A stretch of 64,000 nucleotides of DNA from Phenylobacterium sp. (GTDB lineage Bacteria > Pseudomonadota > Alphaproteobacteria > Caulobacterales > Caulobacteraceae). Below are positions 20,436-29,552 of this stretch, one piece after another (the first letter of the stretch is position 1; each line of letters begins with the position of its first letter). The DNA lies in the NCBI RefSeq assembly GCF_030693405.1, contig NZ_JAUYAW010000010.1:124001-188000 (forward strand). Reading direction: 5' to 3'. The position numbers were made by a program, and so were the translations under genes. The notes under the pieces were generated by a model. The model made no database searches. It saw only the letters and a list, made by a program, of their open reading frames with translations, and had not been told where the DNA came from.

Positions 20436-21058
20436 CGCTTGTTGACGAAGTCCAGGAAGCGCTGGCGCAGGCTGTTGTCGGTCTTGAAGACGCCGGTGAA
20501 CTGGGTGGTGATGGTGCTGACGTGGCGGTGGTGGACCCCGCGGGTGGTCATGCACTGGTGCTGGGCGTCGATCAGCACCGCCACGCCGGCCGGGCGCAGG
20601 CTGTCGGTGATGGCGTCGGCGATCTGCTGGGTCATGGTCTCCTGGGTCTGGAGACGCTTGGCGTAGATTTCCACCACCCGGGCCAGCTTGGAGATGCCGA
20701 CGACGCGGTTGGTGGGCATGTAGGCCACATAGGCCTTGCCCAGGAAGGGCGCCATGTGGTGCTCGCAGTGGCTTTCCACCTCGATCTCGCGCAGCATGAC
20801 GATGTCGTCATAGCCCTGCACGTCCTCGAAGGTCCGCGACAGCTCCTTGGCCGGATCGGCGCCATAGCCCTCAAACCAGTCGGCATAGGCGTCCACCACC
20901 CGCTTGGGCGTGTCGATCACCCCTTCCCGGCGCGGGTCGTCGCCGGCCCAGGCGATCAGGGTGCGAACAGCCGCCATGGCCTCTTCGCGGGTGGGGCGGG
21001 CGATGGGCTCAAGGCCGGCCGGACCGTTCAGGTTCAAGTCGCGTGTGGGAGCGTCCAT
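20432..21058 (-). CDS. folE: GTP cyclohydrolase I
   Basis: A 208-residue enzyme that converts GTP to dihydroneopterin triphosphate, the entry to tetrahydrofolate. Zinc and catalytic residues are seen in 'EVESHCEHHMAPF' and 'HQCMTTRGVHH', with the intervening 'GKAYVAYMPTNRVVGISKLARVVEIYAKRLQTQE' region intact. It is the classical zinc-dependent FolE, not the FolE2 type. About 180 bases separate it from the divergent cysS. That gap contains GC-rich inverted repeats (GGGGCGCG at 21113 with CGCGCCCC at 21155) of unknown role. Confidence 0.95.
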   Translation of the reverse strand: MDAPTRDLNLNGPAGLEPIARPTREEAMAAVRTLIAWAGDDPRREGVIDTPKRVVDAYADWFEGYGADPAKELSRTFEDVQGYDDIVMLREIEVESHCEHHMAPFLGKAYVAYMPTNRVVGISKLARVVEIYAKRLQTQETMTQQIADAITDSLRPAGVAVLIDAQHQCMTTRGVHHRHVSTITTQFTGVFKTDNSLRQRFLDFVNKR

Positions 21059-21239
21059 GGTCTGATGAGGCTTTCTCTGGTGCTGAGTTGCGCCGGGTCC
21101 AAGAACCCGGAAGGGGCGCGCGCCACCGATTTACGGGGGAAGACGGCGCGCGGACGCGCCCCCTGTCTTCCGGCCCGGGCGATCTGTATATGGTGGCCCA
21201 TCCCGGGCGGGCAACCGTTCCCTAGCGTCAGTATGGTCT

Positions 21240-22640
21240 ATGTCCCTTAGCCTCTATGACACCATGGCCCGCCAGAAGCGGCCCTTCGTCCCCGTCGATC
21301 CCCAGCGGGTGACGATGTATGTCTGTGGCCCGACGGTCTATAACTACGCCCACATCGGCAACGCCCGGCCGGTGGTGGTCTTCGACGTGCTGTTCCGCCT
21401 GCTGCGCCATACCTATGGCGACGACGCGGTGCTCTACGCCGCCAACGTCACCGACGTGGACGACAAGATCAACGCCAAGGCCCAGGCCGAGGGCGTCGAG
21501 ATCGACGTCATCACCCAGCGCTATCTCGACATCTATAATCGCGACATGGCGACCCTGGGCGCCCTGGCCCCCACCTTCCAGCCCCGCGCGACCCAGACTA
21601 TGGACGCGATCATCGAGATGATCGGCCGCCTGGTGGACAAGGGCGCGGCCTATGCCGCCGAGGGCCATGTGCTGTTCAGCACGGAGTCCTATCCCGACTA
21701 TGGCCAGCTCTCGGGCCGCAGCCTGGAGGACATGGTCGCCGGCGCCCGGGTCGATGTGGCGCCCTATAAGCGCAACCCCGCCGACTTCGTCCTCTGGAAG
21801 CCTTCCAAGGCCGGCGAGCCGGTGTGGGACAGCCCCTGGGGGCCTGGGCGTCCCGGCTGGCACATCGAATGCTCGGCCATGATCGAGCAGACGCTCGGCC
21901 TGCCCATCGACATTCACGGGGGCGGCAACGACCTGATCTTCCCCCACCATGAGAACGAGCTGGCCCAGGGGGTGTGCGCCGCCCACGGCTGCGAGTCCGG
22001 CCACGGGGCCGACTATGCCCGCTACTGGATGCACAACGGCTTCCTGAACTTCGGTTCGGAGAAGATGTCCAAGAGTCTGGGCAATGTGGTCCTGGTCCAT
22101 GACCTGGTGAAACAGACGCCTGGCGAAGCGGTCCGCTGGGCCCTGCTGGTGGGCCACTATCGCGCGCCGCTAGAGTGGTCTGGCGAGATGCTGGAGCAGG
22201 CGCGCAAGTCCCTGGACCGGCTCTATGGCGCCCTGCGCCGGGCGGCCGACGTCACCCCGACCACTACGGCGCCGGGGGCGAAGTTCCTGGCGGCCCTGGA
22301 GGATGACCTCAACACCGCCCAGGCCATGGCCGAGCTGTTTGTCCTGGCCTCGGTGATCGAGACTGGGGATGAGGCGGCCCGCGCCCAGGCGAAGGGCGAA
22401 CTGCTGGCGTCCGGCGCCCTGCTGGGTTTCTTGCAGGCCGATCCCGAGACCTGGTTCCAGGGCGGGGCCGATCCTGAGCTGAAGGCCAGGGTCGAGACCC
22501 TGATCGCCGATCGGATCGCCGCGCGGACCGCCAAGGATTGGCCACGGGCCGATGCGATACGCGATGAGCTGAACGCGCTGAACGTGGTGGTGATGGATTC
22601 TGCCGAGGGCGCCACCTGGCGGCTGAAGGAGCCGAGCTGA
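21240..22640 (+). CDS. cysS: cysteinyl-tRNA synthetase
   Basis: A 466-residue class I aminoacyl-tRNA synthetase. The HIGH motif is 'YNYAHIGNARP' and the KMSKS motif is 'SEKMSKSLGN'. The cysteine-binding zinc ligands are in 'MYVCGPTVY', 'WHIECSAM' and 'IFPHHENE'. The DALR anticodon-binding domain and the C-terminal helical region are present at normal length. The stop overlaps the next start by one base (TGATG), beginning a run of tightly packed genes that ends with the glycosyltransferase at 26899. Confidence 0.96.
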   Translation: MSLSLYDTMARQKRPFVPVDPQRVTMYVCGPTVYNYAHIGNARPVVVFDVLFRLLRHTYGDDAVLYAANVTDVDDKINAKAQAEGVEIDVITQRYLDIYNRDMATLGALAPTFQPRATQTMDAIIEMIGRLVDKGAAYAAEGHVLFSTESYPDYGQLSGRSLEDMVAGARVDVAPYKRNPADFVLWKPSKAGEPVWDSPWGPGRPGWHIECSAMIEQTLGLPIDIHGGGNDLIFPHHENELAQGVCAAHGCESGHGADYARYWMHNGFLNFGSEKMSKSLGNVVLVHDLVKQTPGEAVRWALLVGHYRAPLEWSGEMLEQARKSLDRLYGALRRAADVTPTTTAPGAKFLAALEDDLNTAQAMAELFVLASVIETGDEAARAQAKGELLASGALLGFLQADPETWFQGGADPELKARVETLIADRIAARTAKDWPRADAIRDELNALNVVVMDSAEGATWRLKEPS

Positions 22641-23194
22641 TGATGGGCATGAACCGCAACACCAATCCCCTGGCCGCCAGCCAGCTGTCGCCCTCCTTCA
22701 TGCCGGGCTTCGGGTTTGGCAAGCGCAAGGGTGGGGCGGGCCCCAAGGGGCTGAAGGTAGAGCATCGGATCGGCGTCCAGGCGCCGCCGGAGACCCTCTG
22801 GACCCTGATCGCCGATCTCCAGGCCTGGCCGGAGTGGAATCCGATCTACACCCGGGCGTCCGGCGTCCTGTCCATCGGCGCGCCCCTGGAGCTGACCCTG
22901 GCCCTGCCCGAACAGGCCCCGCGGCACATCGAGCCGGTGGTGGTGGACTGGGTGCCCCACGAGCAGCTGCACTGGCGCACCAGCGTGGCCAGCGGCTTCG
23001 GCACAGCGATCCGCTATATCGAGATCGATCAGGTGGCCGACCACGCCTGCATCGTCTCCAATGGCGAGCTGTTCCAGGGCCTGCTGGGGCCAGCCGCCGC
23101 CAAGCGGGTGCAGCGCCCGTTGAAGAAGGGCTTCGCCGCCATGGGCGAGGCGCTGAAGGCCAGGGCCGAGGCCGCCTGGCGCGGCCGGGCCTGA
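22640..23194 (+). CDS. SRPBCC (START-like) family protein
   Basis: A 184-residue protein with the helix-grip SRPBCC fold seen in lipid-transfer and cyclase proteins: 'LKVEHRIGVQAPPETLWTLIADLQAWPEWNPIY' is the standard opening, and the last helix is 'VQRPLKKGFAAMGEALKARAEAAW'. The fold forms a hydrophobic pocket; no catalytic residues can be assigned. The N-terminal 40 residues are polar and low in structure. The start overlaps the cysS stop by one base, and translational coupling is likely. Confidence 0.8.
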   Translation: MMGMNRNTNPLAASQLSPSFMPGFGFGKRKGGAGPKGLKVEHRIGVQAPPETLWTLIADLQAWPEWNPIYTRASGVLSIGAPLELTLALPEQAPRHIEPVVVDWVPHEQLHWRTSVASGFGTAIRYIEIDQVADHACIVSNGELFQGLLGPAAAKRVQRPLKKGFAAMGEALKARAEAAWRGRA

Positions 23195-23211
23195 ACCCCC
23201 AGATCAGGCCC

Positions 23212-23661
23212 ATGATCGACGACCTCTATTCCGCGCGGCTCCTCAAGCTCGCCGCCAACATGCCCCGGGCCGGCCGGCTGGCGCAGCCGCAGGGCACGTC
23301 GGAGAAGGTCGCCAAGCTCTGCGGCAGCCGGGTGGTGGTGGACGTCGTCCTCGACGGCGACCGGGTCGCCGACTTCGCTCAGGACGTGAAGGCCTGCGCG
23401 CTGGGCCAGGCCGCCGCCGCCGTGCTGGGGACCCATGTGGTCGGCGCCTCCCTGTCGGAGATCGAGATGGCCCGGGACGCCTTCCGTGCTATGTTGAAGG
23501 ACGGCGCAGACGCGCCGGTCGGACGTTTTTCGGATCTCTCCATGCTTGCGCCGGTGAAGGACTATCCCGCCCGCCACGCCTCCACGCTTCTGGCGTTCGA
23601 GGCGACGGTCGATGCTGTCCATCAGGCCCTGGCGCGAACTAGTCCCGCCGGCGCGGCTTGA
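23212..23661 (+). CDS. NifU/IscU-like iron-sulfur scaffold homologue
   Basis: A 149-residue protein of the IscU/NifU-N fold. It keeps two of the three cluster cysteines, C37 ('KLCGSRVVVDV') and C62 ('VKACALGQAAAAVLG'). In the last motif ('DYPARHASTLLAF') the His is present (H122) but the expected neighbouring Cys is A123. The stabilising Asp after the first Cys is Ser (S39). A standard scaffold role is therefore uncertain; it may be a related carrier or a divergent scaffold. No iscS, sufS or other cluster-assembly gene is next to it. The ATG at 23212 is chosen because the longer frame runs inside the SRPBCC gene. Confidence 0.75.
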   Translation: MIDDLYSARLLKLAANMPRAGRLAQPQGTSEKVAKLCGSRVVVDVVLDGDRVADFAQDVKACALGQAAAAVLGTHVVGASLSEIEMARDAFRAMLKDGADAPVGRFSDLSMLAPVKDYPARHASTLLAFEATVDAVHQALARTSPAGAA

Positions 23662-23715
23662 TTTGACCGCCCCCGCAACGTAATCGCTGCGAGCAATCGC
23701 AAGCCTGCGGCCGGC

Positions 23716-23988
23716 ATGACCCCCTACGAATCCTGCGTCAGAGGCGCCCATCGCGCCTACAAGCTGACGCTTTCCCCCCTGATCGGACGCCACTGTCGCT
23801 TCCTGCCGACCTGTTCGGACTATGCGGCGCAGGCCCTGATCGATCACGGCCCCTGGCGCGGCTCCTGGCTTGCGGCGCGGCGGCTGTGCCGATGCAACCC
23901 CTGGGGCGGTTCGGGCTATGATCCGCCGCCTCCGCCGCCGGGCCGCTCCGATGAGCCGCCGGCGCGCAAATGGACGTGTGACACATGA
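23716..23988 (+). CDS. yidD: membrane protein insertion efficiency factor
   Basis: A 90-residue YidD protein that helps YidC insert inner-membrane proteins. The signature is unmistakable: '[32 protein letters not shown]', then '[24 protein letters not shown]'. It is thought to sit on the inner membrane through an amphipathic helix. Here it is not in the usual rpmH-rnpA-yidC cluster but overlaps thrS by four bases (ATGA). Confidence 0.93.
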   Translation: MTPYESCVRGAHRAYKLTLSPLIGRHCRFLPTCSDYAAQALIDHGPWRGSWLAARRLCRCNPWGGSGYDPPPPPPGRSDEPPARKWTCDT

Positions 23989-25961
23989 TCGAGCTCGTTT
24001 TCCCTGACGGTTCCAAACGGCCCTTCGAGGCCGGCGTGACCGGCCGCCAGATCGCCGCGGGCATCTCCAAGTCCCTGGAGAAGAAGGCCGTGCTGGTGAA
24101 GCTGGACGGCCAGCTGCTGGACCTGGAGCGGCCGCTGCACGCCAGCGGCGCCTTCCAGATCCTGACCCGGGAGGACCCCGAGGTCCTGGAGACCATCCGC
24201 CACGACGCCGCCCACGTGCTGGCCGAGGCGGTGCAGGAGCTGTTCCCCGGCACCCAGGTGACCATCGGTCCGTCCATCGAGGACGGCTTCTATTACGACT
24301 TCGCCCGCGATGAGCCCTTCAGCCTCGACGACTTCGAAAAGATCGAAGCCAAGATGCGCGAGATCGTCGAACGCGACGAGCCGATCCGCCGGGACGTCTG
24401 GGACCGCAACCAGGCCATCGAACACTTCCGGGGCATTGGCGAGGCCTACAAGGCCGAGATCATCGAGGACCTGCCCGAGACTGAGGAGATCAGCGTCTAT
24501 TGGCAGGGCGCCTGGAAGGACCTGTGCCTGGGTCCGCACCTGCCTTCGACCAAACATGTGGGCAAGGCCTTCAAGCTGACCAAGCTGGCCGGCGCCTACT
24601 GGCGCGGTGACCACCGCAACGCCCAGCTGCAGCGCATCTACGGCACCGCCTGGGCCACCGAGGCCGACCTTGCGGCCTATCTGCAGCGGGTGGAGGAGGC
24701 CGAGCGCCGGGACCACCGCAAGATCGGCAAGGCCATGGACCTCTTCCACATCCAGGAAGAGGGCAAGGGCATGGTCTTCTGGCACGCCAAGGGCTGGACC
24801 CTCTATCGCGAGGTTGAGGCCTATATCCGCCGCCGGCTGACCAAGGACGGCTACGAAGAGGTCAAGACGCCCCAGATCCTCGACCGCTCCCTCTGGGAAG
24901 CCTCAGGCCACTGGGAGAAGTTCGGGGCCAACATGTTCGTCTGCGAGACCGCCGAGGGCGAGAGCCTGGCCGTCAAGCCGATGAACTGCCCGGGCCATGT
25001 GCAGATCTTCAATGTCGGCCAGAAGTCCTACCGCGACCTGCCGCTGCGCATGGCGGAGTTTGGCGCCTGCCACCGCTATGAGCCCTCGGGCGCCCTGCAC
25101 GGCATCATGCGGGTGCGCGGCTTCACCCAGGACGACGCCCACATCTTCTGTCGCGAAGACCAGGTGGAAGACGAGACCAAGCGGTTCGTCCGCCTGCTCA
25201 ACTCCGCCTATGCCGACTTCGGCTTGGAGCTGCACTCGGTGAAGCTCGCCCTGCGGCCTGACCTGCGGGCCGGCACCGACGAGATCTGGGATATCGCCGA
25301 GCAGAAGCTGGAGCGCGCCGCCCGGGCGGCGGTGAACATGGGAGTGGAATACCTGCCCGGCGAGGGCGCCTTCTATGGTCCCAAGCTGGAATTCCACCTG
25401 CGCGACGCCATCGGCCGCACCTGGCAGTGCGGCACCCTCCAGCTGGACTTCGTCCTGCCCGAGCGGCTGGAGGCTGAATATGTGGCCGAGGACGGCTCCA
25501 AGCAGCGGCCGGTCATGCTGCACCGGGCTATTGCGGGCTCGATGGAACGCTTCATCGGCATGCTGATCGAGAACTATGCCGGCGCCTTCCCGCTTTGGCT
25601 GGCGCCCACCCAGGTGGTGGTGGCGACGATCACCTCCGACGCCGACGGATTCGCCCGAGAGGCGGCGTTAAAGCTGAAGGCCGCGGGCCTGCGGGTGGAG
25701 ACCGATTTGCGCAACGAGAAGATCAACTACAAGATCCGCGAGCACAGCCTGACCAAGACCCCGGTGATCGCCGTGATCGGCCGGCGCGAGGCCGAGGAGG
25801 GCAAGGTCGCCCTGCGCCGCCTCGGCTCCCAGGGCCAGGAGATCCTCACCCTGGAGGAGGCGGTCTTGCAGCTTGCCTCCGAGGCGCTTCCGCCCGATGT
25901 TGAACGGGAAGCTCGGGGCGAAGCGGATTCGTGGGGATCCGCCGAGGCCATGGAGGCTTGA
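23985..25961 (+). CDS. thrS: threonyl-tRNA synthetase
   Basis: A 658-residue class II aminoacyl-tRNA synthetase with the full domain set: N-terminal TGS domain (1-65), the editing/second additional domain (about 70-230, with '[12 protein letters not shown]'), the catalytic core with zinc ligands in '[10 protein letters not shown]' and later histidines, and a C-terminal anticodon-binding domain ('[25 protein letters not shown]' region). The last 25 residues are an acidic extension. It overlaps yidD at its start and the GT2 gene at its stop. Confidence 0.96.
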   Translation: MIELVFPDGSKRPFEAGVTGRQIAAGISKSLEKKAVLVKLDGQLLDLERPLHASGAFQILTREDPEVLETIRHDAAHVLAEAVQELFPGTQVTIGPSIEDGFYYDFARDEPFSLDDFEKIEAKMREIVERDEPIRRDVWDRNQAIEHFRGIGEAYKAEIIEDLPETEEISVYWQGAWKDLCLGPHLPSTKHVGKAFKLTKLAGAYWRGDHRNAQLQRIYGTAWATEADLAAYLQRVEEAERRDHRKIGKAMDLFHIQEEGKGMVFWHAKGWTLYREVEAYIRRRLTKDGYEEVKTPQILDRSLWEASGHWEKFGANMFVCETAEGESLAVKPMNCPGHVQIFNVGQKSYRDLPLRMAEFGACHRYEPSGALHGIMRVRGFTQDDAHIFCREDQVEDETKRFVRLLNSAYADFGLELHSVKLALRPDLRAGTDEIWDIAEQKLERAARAAVNMGVEYLPGEGAFYGPKLEFHLRDAIGRTWQCGTLQLDFVLPERLEAEYVAEDGSKQRPVMLHRAIAGSMERFIGMLIENYAGAFPLWLAPTQVVVATITSDADGFAREAALKLKAAGLRVETDLRNEKINYKIREHSLTKTPVIAVIGRREAEEGKVALRRLGSQGQEILTLEEAVLQLASEALPPDVEREARGEADSWGSAEAMEA

Positions 25962-26899
25962 TGAACGATATCGGCGCATCGTTTGTGGCGGCGGAGGCTG
26001 TCCCGACGCCGCTAGACGTCGCGTCCCGCGCGCGCCTTTCGGTGATCATGGTCGTCTACATGACGGGCGAGGCTCTGGATCAGAGCCTCGCCTGCGTGCT
26101 GGCCGATCCGCAGGTGGACGAGTTCGTTGTCGTCGACAATGGCTCCGACCCCTGCGAGGCGGCGCTCCTCGACGATCTAGCCCGCCGCCACCCGCAGATG
26201 CGGCTGGTGCGCGGCCAGGGCAATGTGGGGTTCGCCCGCGGGGCCAATCTGGGCGCGGACGCCGCCACCGGCGATGTGCTGATCTTCCTCAATCCCGACG
26301 CCTTTCTGCAGCCGGGTTGCGCCCAGGTGCTGGCCAGGGCGGTGCTGGACGGCTGCCCCTTGCGGCTGGTCGGCGGCCGGGTCCTGAACGCTGACCGCAC
26401 CGAGCAGCGCGGCGCCCGCCGCGGCGAGATCACGCCGGTGGCCGCGCTCCTGTCCCTCAGCGGCCTCACCCGCCGCTCCAAGGCCCTGCGCCGCTATGAG
26501 GTCCATTGGGAGAATGAGGCCGCGCCGGCCGCGCTTTGCCCGGTGCCGACCATTTCCGGGGCCTTCTTCGCCATCCGCCGGGCCGGCTATCTCAGCCTGG
26601 GCGGCTTCGACGAGGGCTATTTCCTGCATGTGGAGGATATCGATCTGTGCTGGCGGGTGCGTGAGGCCGGCGGCGAGGTGATGTTCCATCCCACCGCAGA
26701 AGTCGTCCATCTCGGCCACACCAGCCGCGCCAGCCCGCTGAAGGTCGAACTGTCCAAGGGCCTGGGCCTGGCCCGCTACTTCCGCAAGCGCGCCCATGGC
26801 GCGGGCGAGGCCGTCGCCGCCTGGCTGCTCTGGCCCCTGGTGGTCGGCGCCGCCGTCGTTCGCCCCCTGCTGTGGCGCCTGACCGGCCGGACGGCCTAA
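25961..26899 (+). CDS. family 2 glycosyltransferase
   Basis: A 312-residue GT-A glycosyltransferase, similar in layout to rhamnosyl- and galactofuranosyl-type enzymes. Motifs are 'LSVIMVVYMTGEALDQSL' at the start, the nucleotide-binding 'VVVDNGSDPCEAALLDDLA' (DNGS), the 'GNVGFARGANLGADAATGDVLIFLNPDA' acceptor-metal stretch with a DxD-like 'NPD', and 'GGFDEGYFLHVEDIDLCWRVREAGGEV' with the ED motif. The C terminus carries one hydrophobic stretch that may attach it to the membrane. The ATG overlaps the last base of the thrS stop (TGATG). The sugar and acceptor are unknown; it is not in a polysaccharide cluster. Confidence 0.85.
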   Translation: MNDIGASFVAAEAVPTPLDVASRARLSVIMVVYMTGEALDQSLACVLADPQVDEFVVVDNGSDPCEAALLDDLARRHPQMRLVRGQGNVGFARGANLGADAATGDVLIFLNPDAFLQPGCAQVLARAVLDGCPLRLVGGRVLNADRTEQRGARRGEITPVAALLSLSGLTRRSKALRRYEVHWENEAAPAALCPVPTISGAFFAIRRAGYLSLGGFDEGYFLHVEDIDLCWRVREAGGEVMFHPTAEVVHLGHTSRASPLKVELSKGLGLARYFRKRAHGAGEAVAAWLLWPLVVGAAVVRPLLWRLTGRTA

Positions 26900-27804
26900 G
26901 CCCCTGACCTCGGAAATCCGCCGGCCCGGCTGACGGAGGCCGCAGGTGGCTTGCCCAACAGACCTGAGACCCATTGAGCGGTCTCGACCAGGGCGTCCAG
27001 GTCATAGCCGGTATGAAACCCGGCCCGTTCGAGCATATAGACCAGGTCCTCGGTGCCGATATTGCCCGTGGCGTCCGGCGCGAAGGGACACCCCCCGAGG
27101 CCGCCGCAGCTGGCGTCCAGCACGTCCACCCCGGCCTCCACAGCGGCGAAGGCGTTGGCCAGACCCGTATTGCGCGTATCGTGGAAATGGACCCGCAGGA
27201 CCGCCTCAGGCGCCGCCGCGCGCACGGCGTTGATCCGTTCGCGGACAGTCCAGGGATCAGCCACGCCGATGGTGTCGGCCAGTGCGATCTCCGGCACCCC
27301 CAACTCGCCTGCGGCCCGCGCCAGGGCGACCACCTGGGCGGTGCTCACCTCCCCGTCGAAGGGACAGCCAAATGCCACCGAGAAGGTGACGCTCAGGGCC
27401 GGTCCGCCCTCGACCTGCCGGCGCGCGACGATGGCGGCCAGGGTGTCCATCTGCTCGGCCGTGGTGGCGCCCTGATTGCGGACCCCGAACCCGTCGGTGG
27501 CGCAGACCACCACATTGGCCTCCGCGCAGCCAGCGGTCACGGCCCGCTCCCAGCCTCGGGCGTTCAGCACCAGGCCGATGGGCGAGAAGCCGTCCGCGGG
27601 CGGCTGGGCGGCCATGATCTCCTCGGCGCCGGCCATCTGCGGCACGCGGCGCGGATTGACGAAGGACACGGTCTCGATCCGTCGGGCGCCGGCGGCGCGC
27701 AGCCGGGCGATGAAATCGAGCTTCTGGTCGGTGTCCAGCAACACCTTTTCGTTCTGCAGTCCGTCCCGGGGGCCGACCTCGACGATCTGGATCTTGCGGC
27801 TCAT
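26896..27804 (-). CDS. mvaB: hydroxymethylglutaryl-CoA lyase
   Basis: A 302-residue TIM-barrel lyase that splits HMG-CoA into acetyl-CoA and acetoacetate, the last step of leucine degradation. Visible are 'EVGPRDGLQNE' (catalytic Arg and metal-binding Asp), 'RVHFHDTRNTGLAN' (metal His pair) and the glycine-rich loop 'GGLGGCPFAPDATGN' with the catalytic cysteine. Its start overlaps the end of the GT39 gene by four bases, although the two have no obvious common pathway. The usual partners (isovaleryl-CoA dehydrogenase, MCC subunits) are not in the window. Stop codons with the convergent GT2 gene share CTAA. Confidence 0.92.
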   Translation of the reverse strand: MSRKIQIVEVGPRDGLQNEKVLLDTDQKLDFIARLRAAGARRIETVSFVNPRRVPQMAGAEEIMAAQPPADGFSPIGLVLNARGWERAVTAGCAEANVVVCATDGFGVRNQGATTAEQMDTLAAIVARRQVEGGPALSVTFSVAFGCPFDGEVSTAQVVALARAAGELGVPEIALADTIGVADPWTVRERINAVRAAAPEAVLRVHFHDTRNTGLANAFAAVEAGVDVLDASCGGLGGCPFAPDATGNIGTEDLVYMLERAGFHTGYDLDALVETAQWVSGLLGKPPAASVSRAGGFPRSGA

Positions 27805-29498
27805 GGGCGCGGCTCCGGCGCGGCTGGCGGCGGCGGGCGCGGCGCGGCGTTCTGATAGATCCGCAGGCGCACCGGCCGGCCATTGGAATAGTTCAGTCCC
27901 GAAACCTGACGCACCATCCGCACCTGCAGATTCCGGGCGTCCAGGGCCGCGCGGAAGGCCTGCTCCTCGGCGGCCTCCACCACGGCCGGTCGGAAGGTGG
28001 CGATGGCCTGGGCGGCATCAGCGCTATCGCCCAGCAGGGTGGGTGTGCCCAGGGCGAAGACCAGGCTCGGCTCGGCATATCCGGCCACGGCCACGGGGGA
28101 GGGCGCCATGCCCTGCCGCGGCAGCAGCCGCTCGGACTCCAGGATCCGCGCCACGCGGGCCGAGGACCAGAGCGGCGCCAGGCCTGGCGCCAGGCCTGCG
28201 GCCAGCGCCCCGTGGCCGAGCACGGTCAGGGCCATGGCGGTGACCACGGCGCCGCGGGGCGCGCGGCTGGCCAGCATGAAACCGCCCACCAGGCCGGCCG
28301 CGGCGAGTAGTCCGCCGGCCGCGGCGGCGGCGGTGACATCGGCGGCGGCGCCGAACTGGGAGAGCAGAACAAAGCAGATCCCCGCCAGGATCAGGCCTGA
28401 GACCGCCGCCAGCCCAGCCCCGATCAGCCGCGGCCAGCGGCCCAGGGGCGCCTGCAGGGCCGCCGCTGACAGCCAGGCCAGTGCGCCATAGAGCGGCAGG
28501 GGATAGTGGACCAGCTTGGTGGGGGTGAGTTCGAAGACGATCCAGGCGGGGATCAGCCAGCACAGGGCGAACCGCACGCCCGGCTCGTGGCGGCGCGTCC
28601 AGCCCACCAGGAGGCCCGCCGGAATCAGCAGGGTCATGGGAAAGGCCAGCAGGCTTAAGGCGAGCAGGTGATAGCCCGGCGGCGCCCCATGGGTCTCGTG
28701 TCCGCCGGACAGCTTGGGCGCCAGGTCGCCCATCAGGGCGGTGCTCCAGAAGGCGCCGTCGGTGGCCACCGTGACGGCCCAGGCCCACGGCCCCACCAGG
28801 GCCAGCAGCAGGATCGGACCCCAGCTGAGGCCAAGTCCCTTCAGCCAGTCTATCTTCCGCTCCGAGGCCACCAGGGCGATCACCGCCAGGGCGACGACCA
28901 TCGGACCCACTGGACCCTTGACCAGGATGGCCCCCGACAGGCCCAGCCAGAACAGCAGCCGCGCCCGCCAGCTCACCTGCGGCCCGCCCCGGGCGGCGCC
29001 ATAGATCCGCGCGAGCGCAGCCATGGCCAGGACGATCATCCCGCACAGCACCGCATCGGTCTTGGCAATGAAGGCCTCGGTGGAGAGCAGCAGGCTTGAG
29101 GCCAGCAGCGTCCCGGCGATCAGGCCCGCCGGCGAGCCGAAAAAGGCCGCCGCCCCCCAGGCGCAGGCGCCCGCCGCCAGCATGGCGCCCAGCAGGGAGG
29201 GCAGGCGGTAGGCCCAGATCTCCCGGTCCTCGACCGCCGACACCGCCGAGACGCTGGCCGCCTGCAGCCAGTGGATACCCACCGGCTTCTTGAACCGGGG
29301 CTCGTCCTGATAGCGGATGACCACGAAGTCGCCGGTCTCCAGCATCTGGGCGGTGGCCTGGGCGAATCGCGACTCGTCGCGGTCGAGCGGCGGCATCGCG
29401 AACACGCCGGGCAGGCCGGCGATCATGGCCAGCAGGGCGGCGAAGACCGGGCCCCGCCAGCCTTGGCTCGCCCACTGAAGACTGGACTGAAACGTCAT
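27801..29498 (-). CDS. ArnT-like family 39 glycosyltransferase
   Basis: A 565-residue polytopic membrane enzyme of the ArnT/PMT class, which uses a polyprenyl-phosphate sugar to glycosylate lipid A or other envelope targets on the periplasmic side. The first periplasmic loop carries 'MPPLDRDESRFAQATAQMLETGDFVVIRYQ' with the family's acidic residues, then 'EPRFKKPVGIHWLQ'. About eleven hydrophobic helices follow, and a soluble C-terminal part of about 120 residues ends it. It is divergent, with a 54-base gap, from a DPM1-like GT2 that could supply the polyprenyl-phosphate donor. Confidence 0.85.
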   Translation of the reverse strand: MTFQSSLQWASQGWRGPVFAALLAMIAGLPGVFAMPPLDRDESRFAQATAQMLETGDFVVIRYQDEPRFKKPVGIHWLQAASVSAVSAVEDREIWAYRLPSLLGAMLAAGACAWGAAAFFGSPAGLIAGTLLASSLLLSTEAFIAKTDAVLCGMIVLAMAALARIYGAARGGPQVSWRARLLFWLGLSGAILVKGPVGPMVVALAVIALVASERKIDWLKGLGLSWGPILLLALVGPWAWAVTVATDGAFWSTALMGDLAPKLSGGHETHGAPPGYHLLALSLLAFPMTLLIPAGLLVGWTRRHEPGVRFALCWLIPAWIVFELTPTKLVHYPLPLYGALAWLSAAALQAPLGRWPRLIGAGLAAVSGLILAGICFVLLSQFGAAADVTAAAAAGGLLAAAGLVGGFMLASRAPRGAVVTAMALTVLGHGALAAGLAPGLAPLWSSARVARILESERLLPRQGMAPSPVAVAGYAEPSLVFALGTPTLLGDSADAAQAIATFRPAVVEAAEEQAFRAALDARNLQVRMVRQVSGLNYSNGRPVRLRIYQNAAPRPPPPAAPEPRP

Positions 29499-29552
29499 GG
29501 GTGCGGTGATAGCACGATCTTTCCCAGGCCAAGTTTTCCGCTATTGAGGGGA

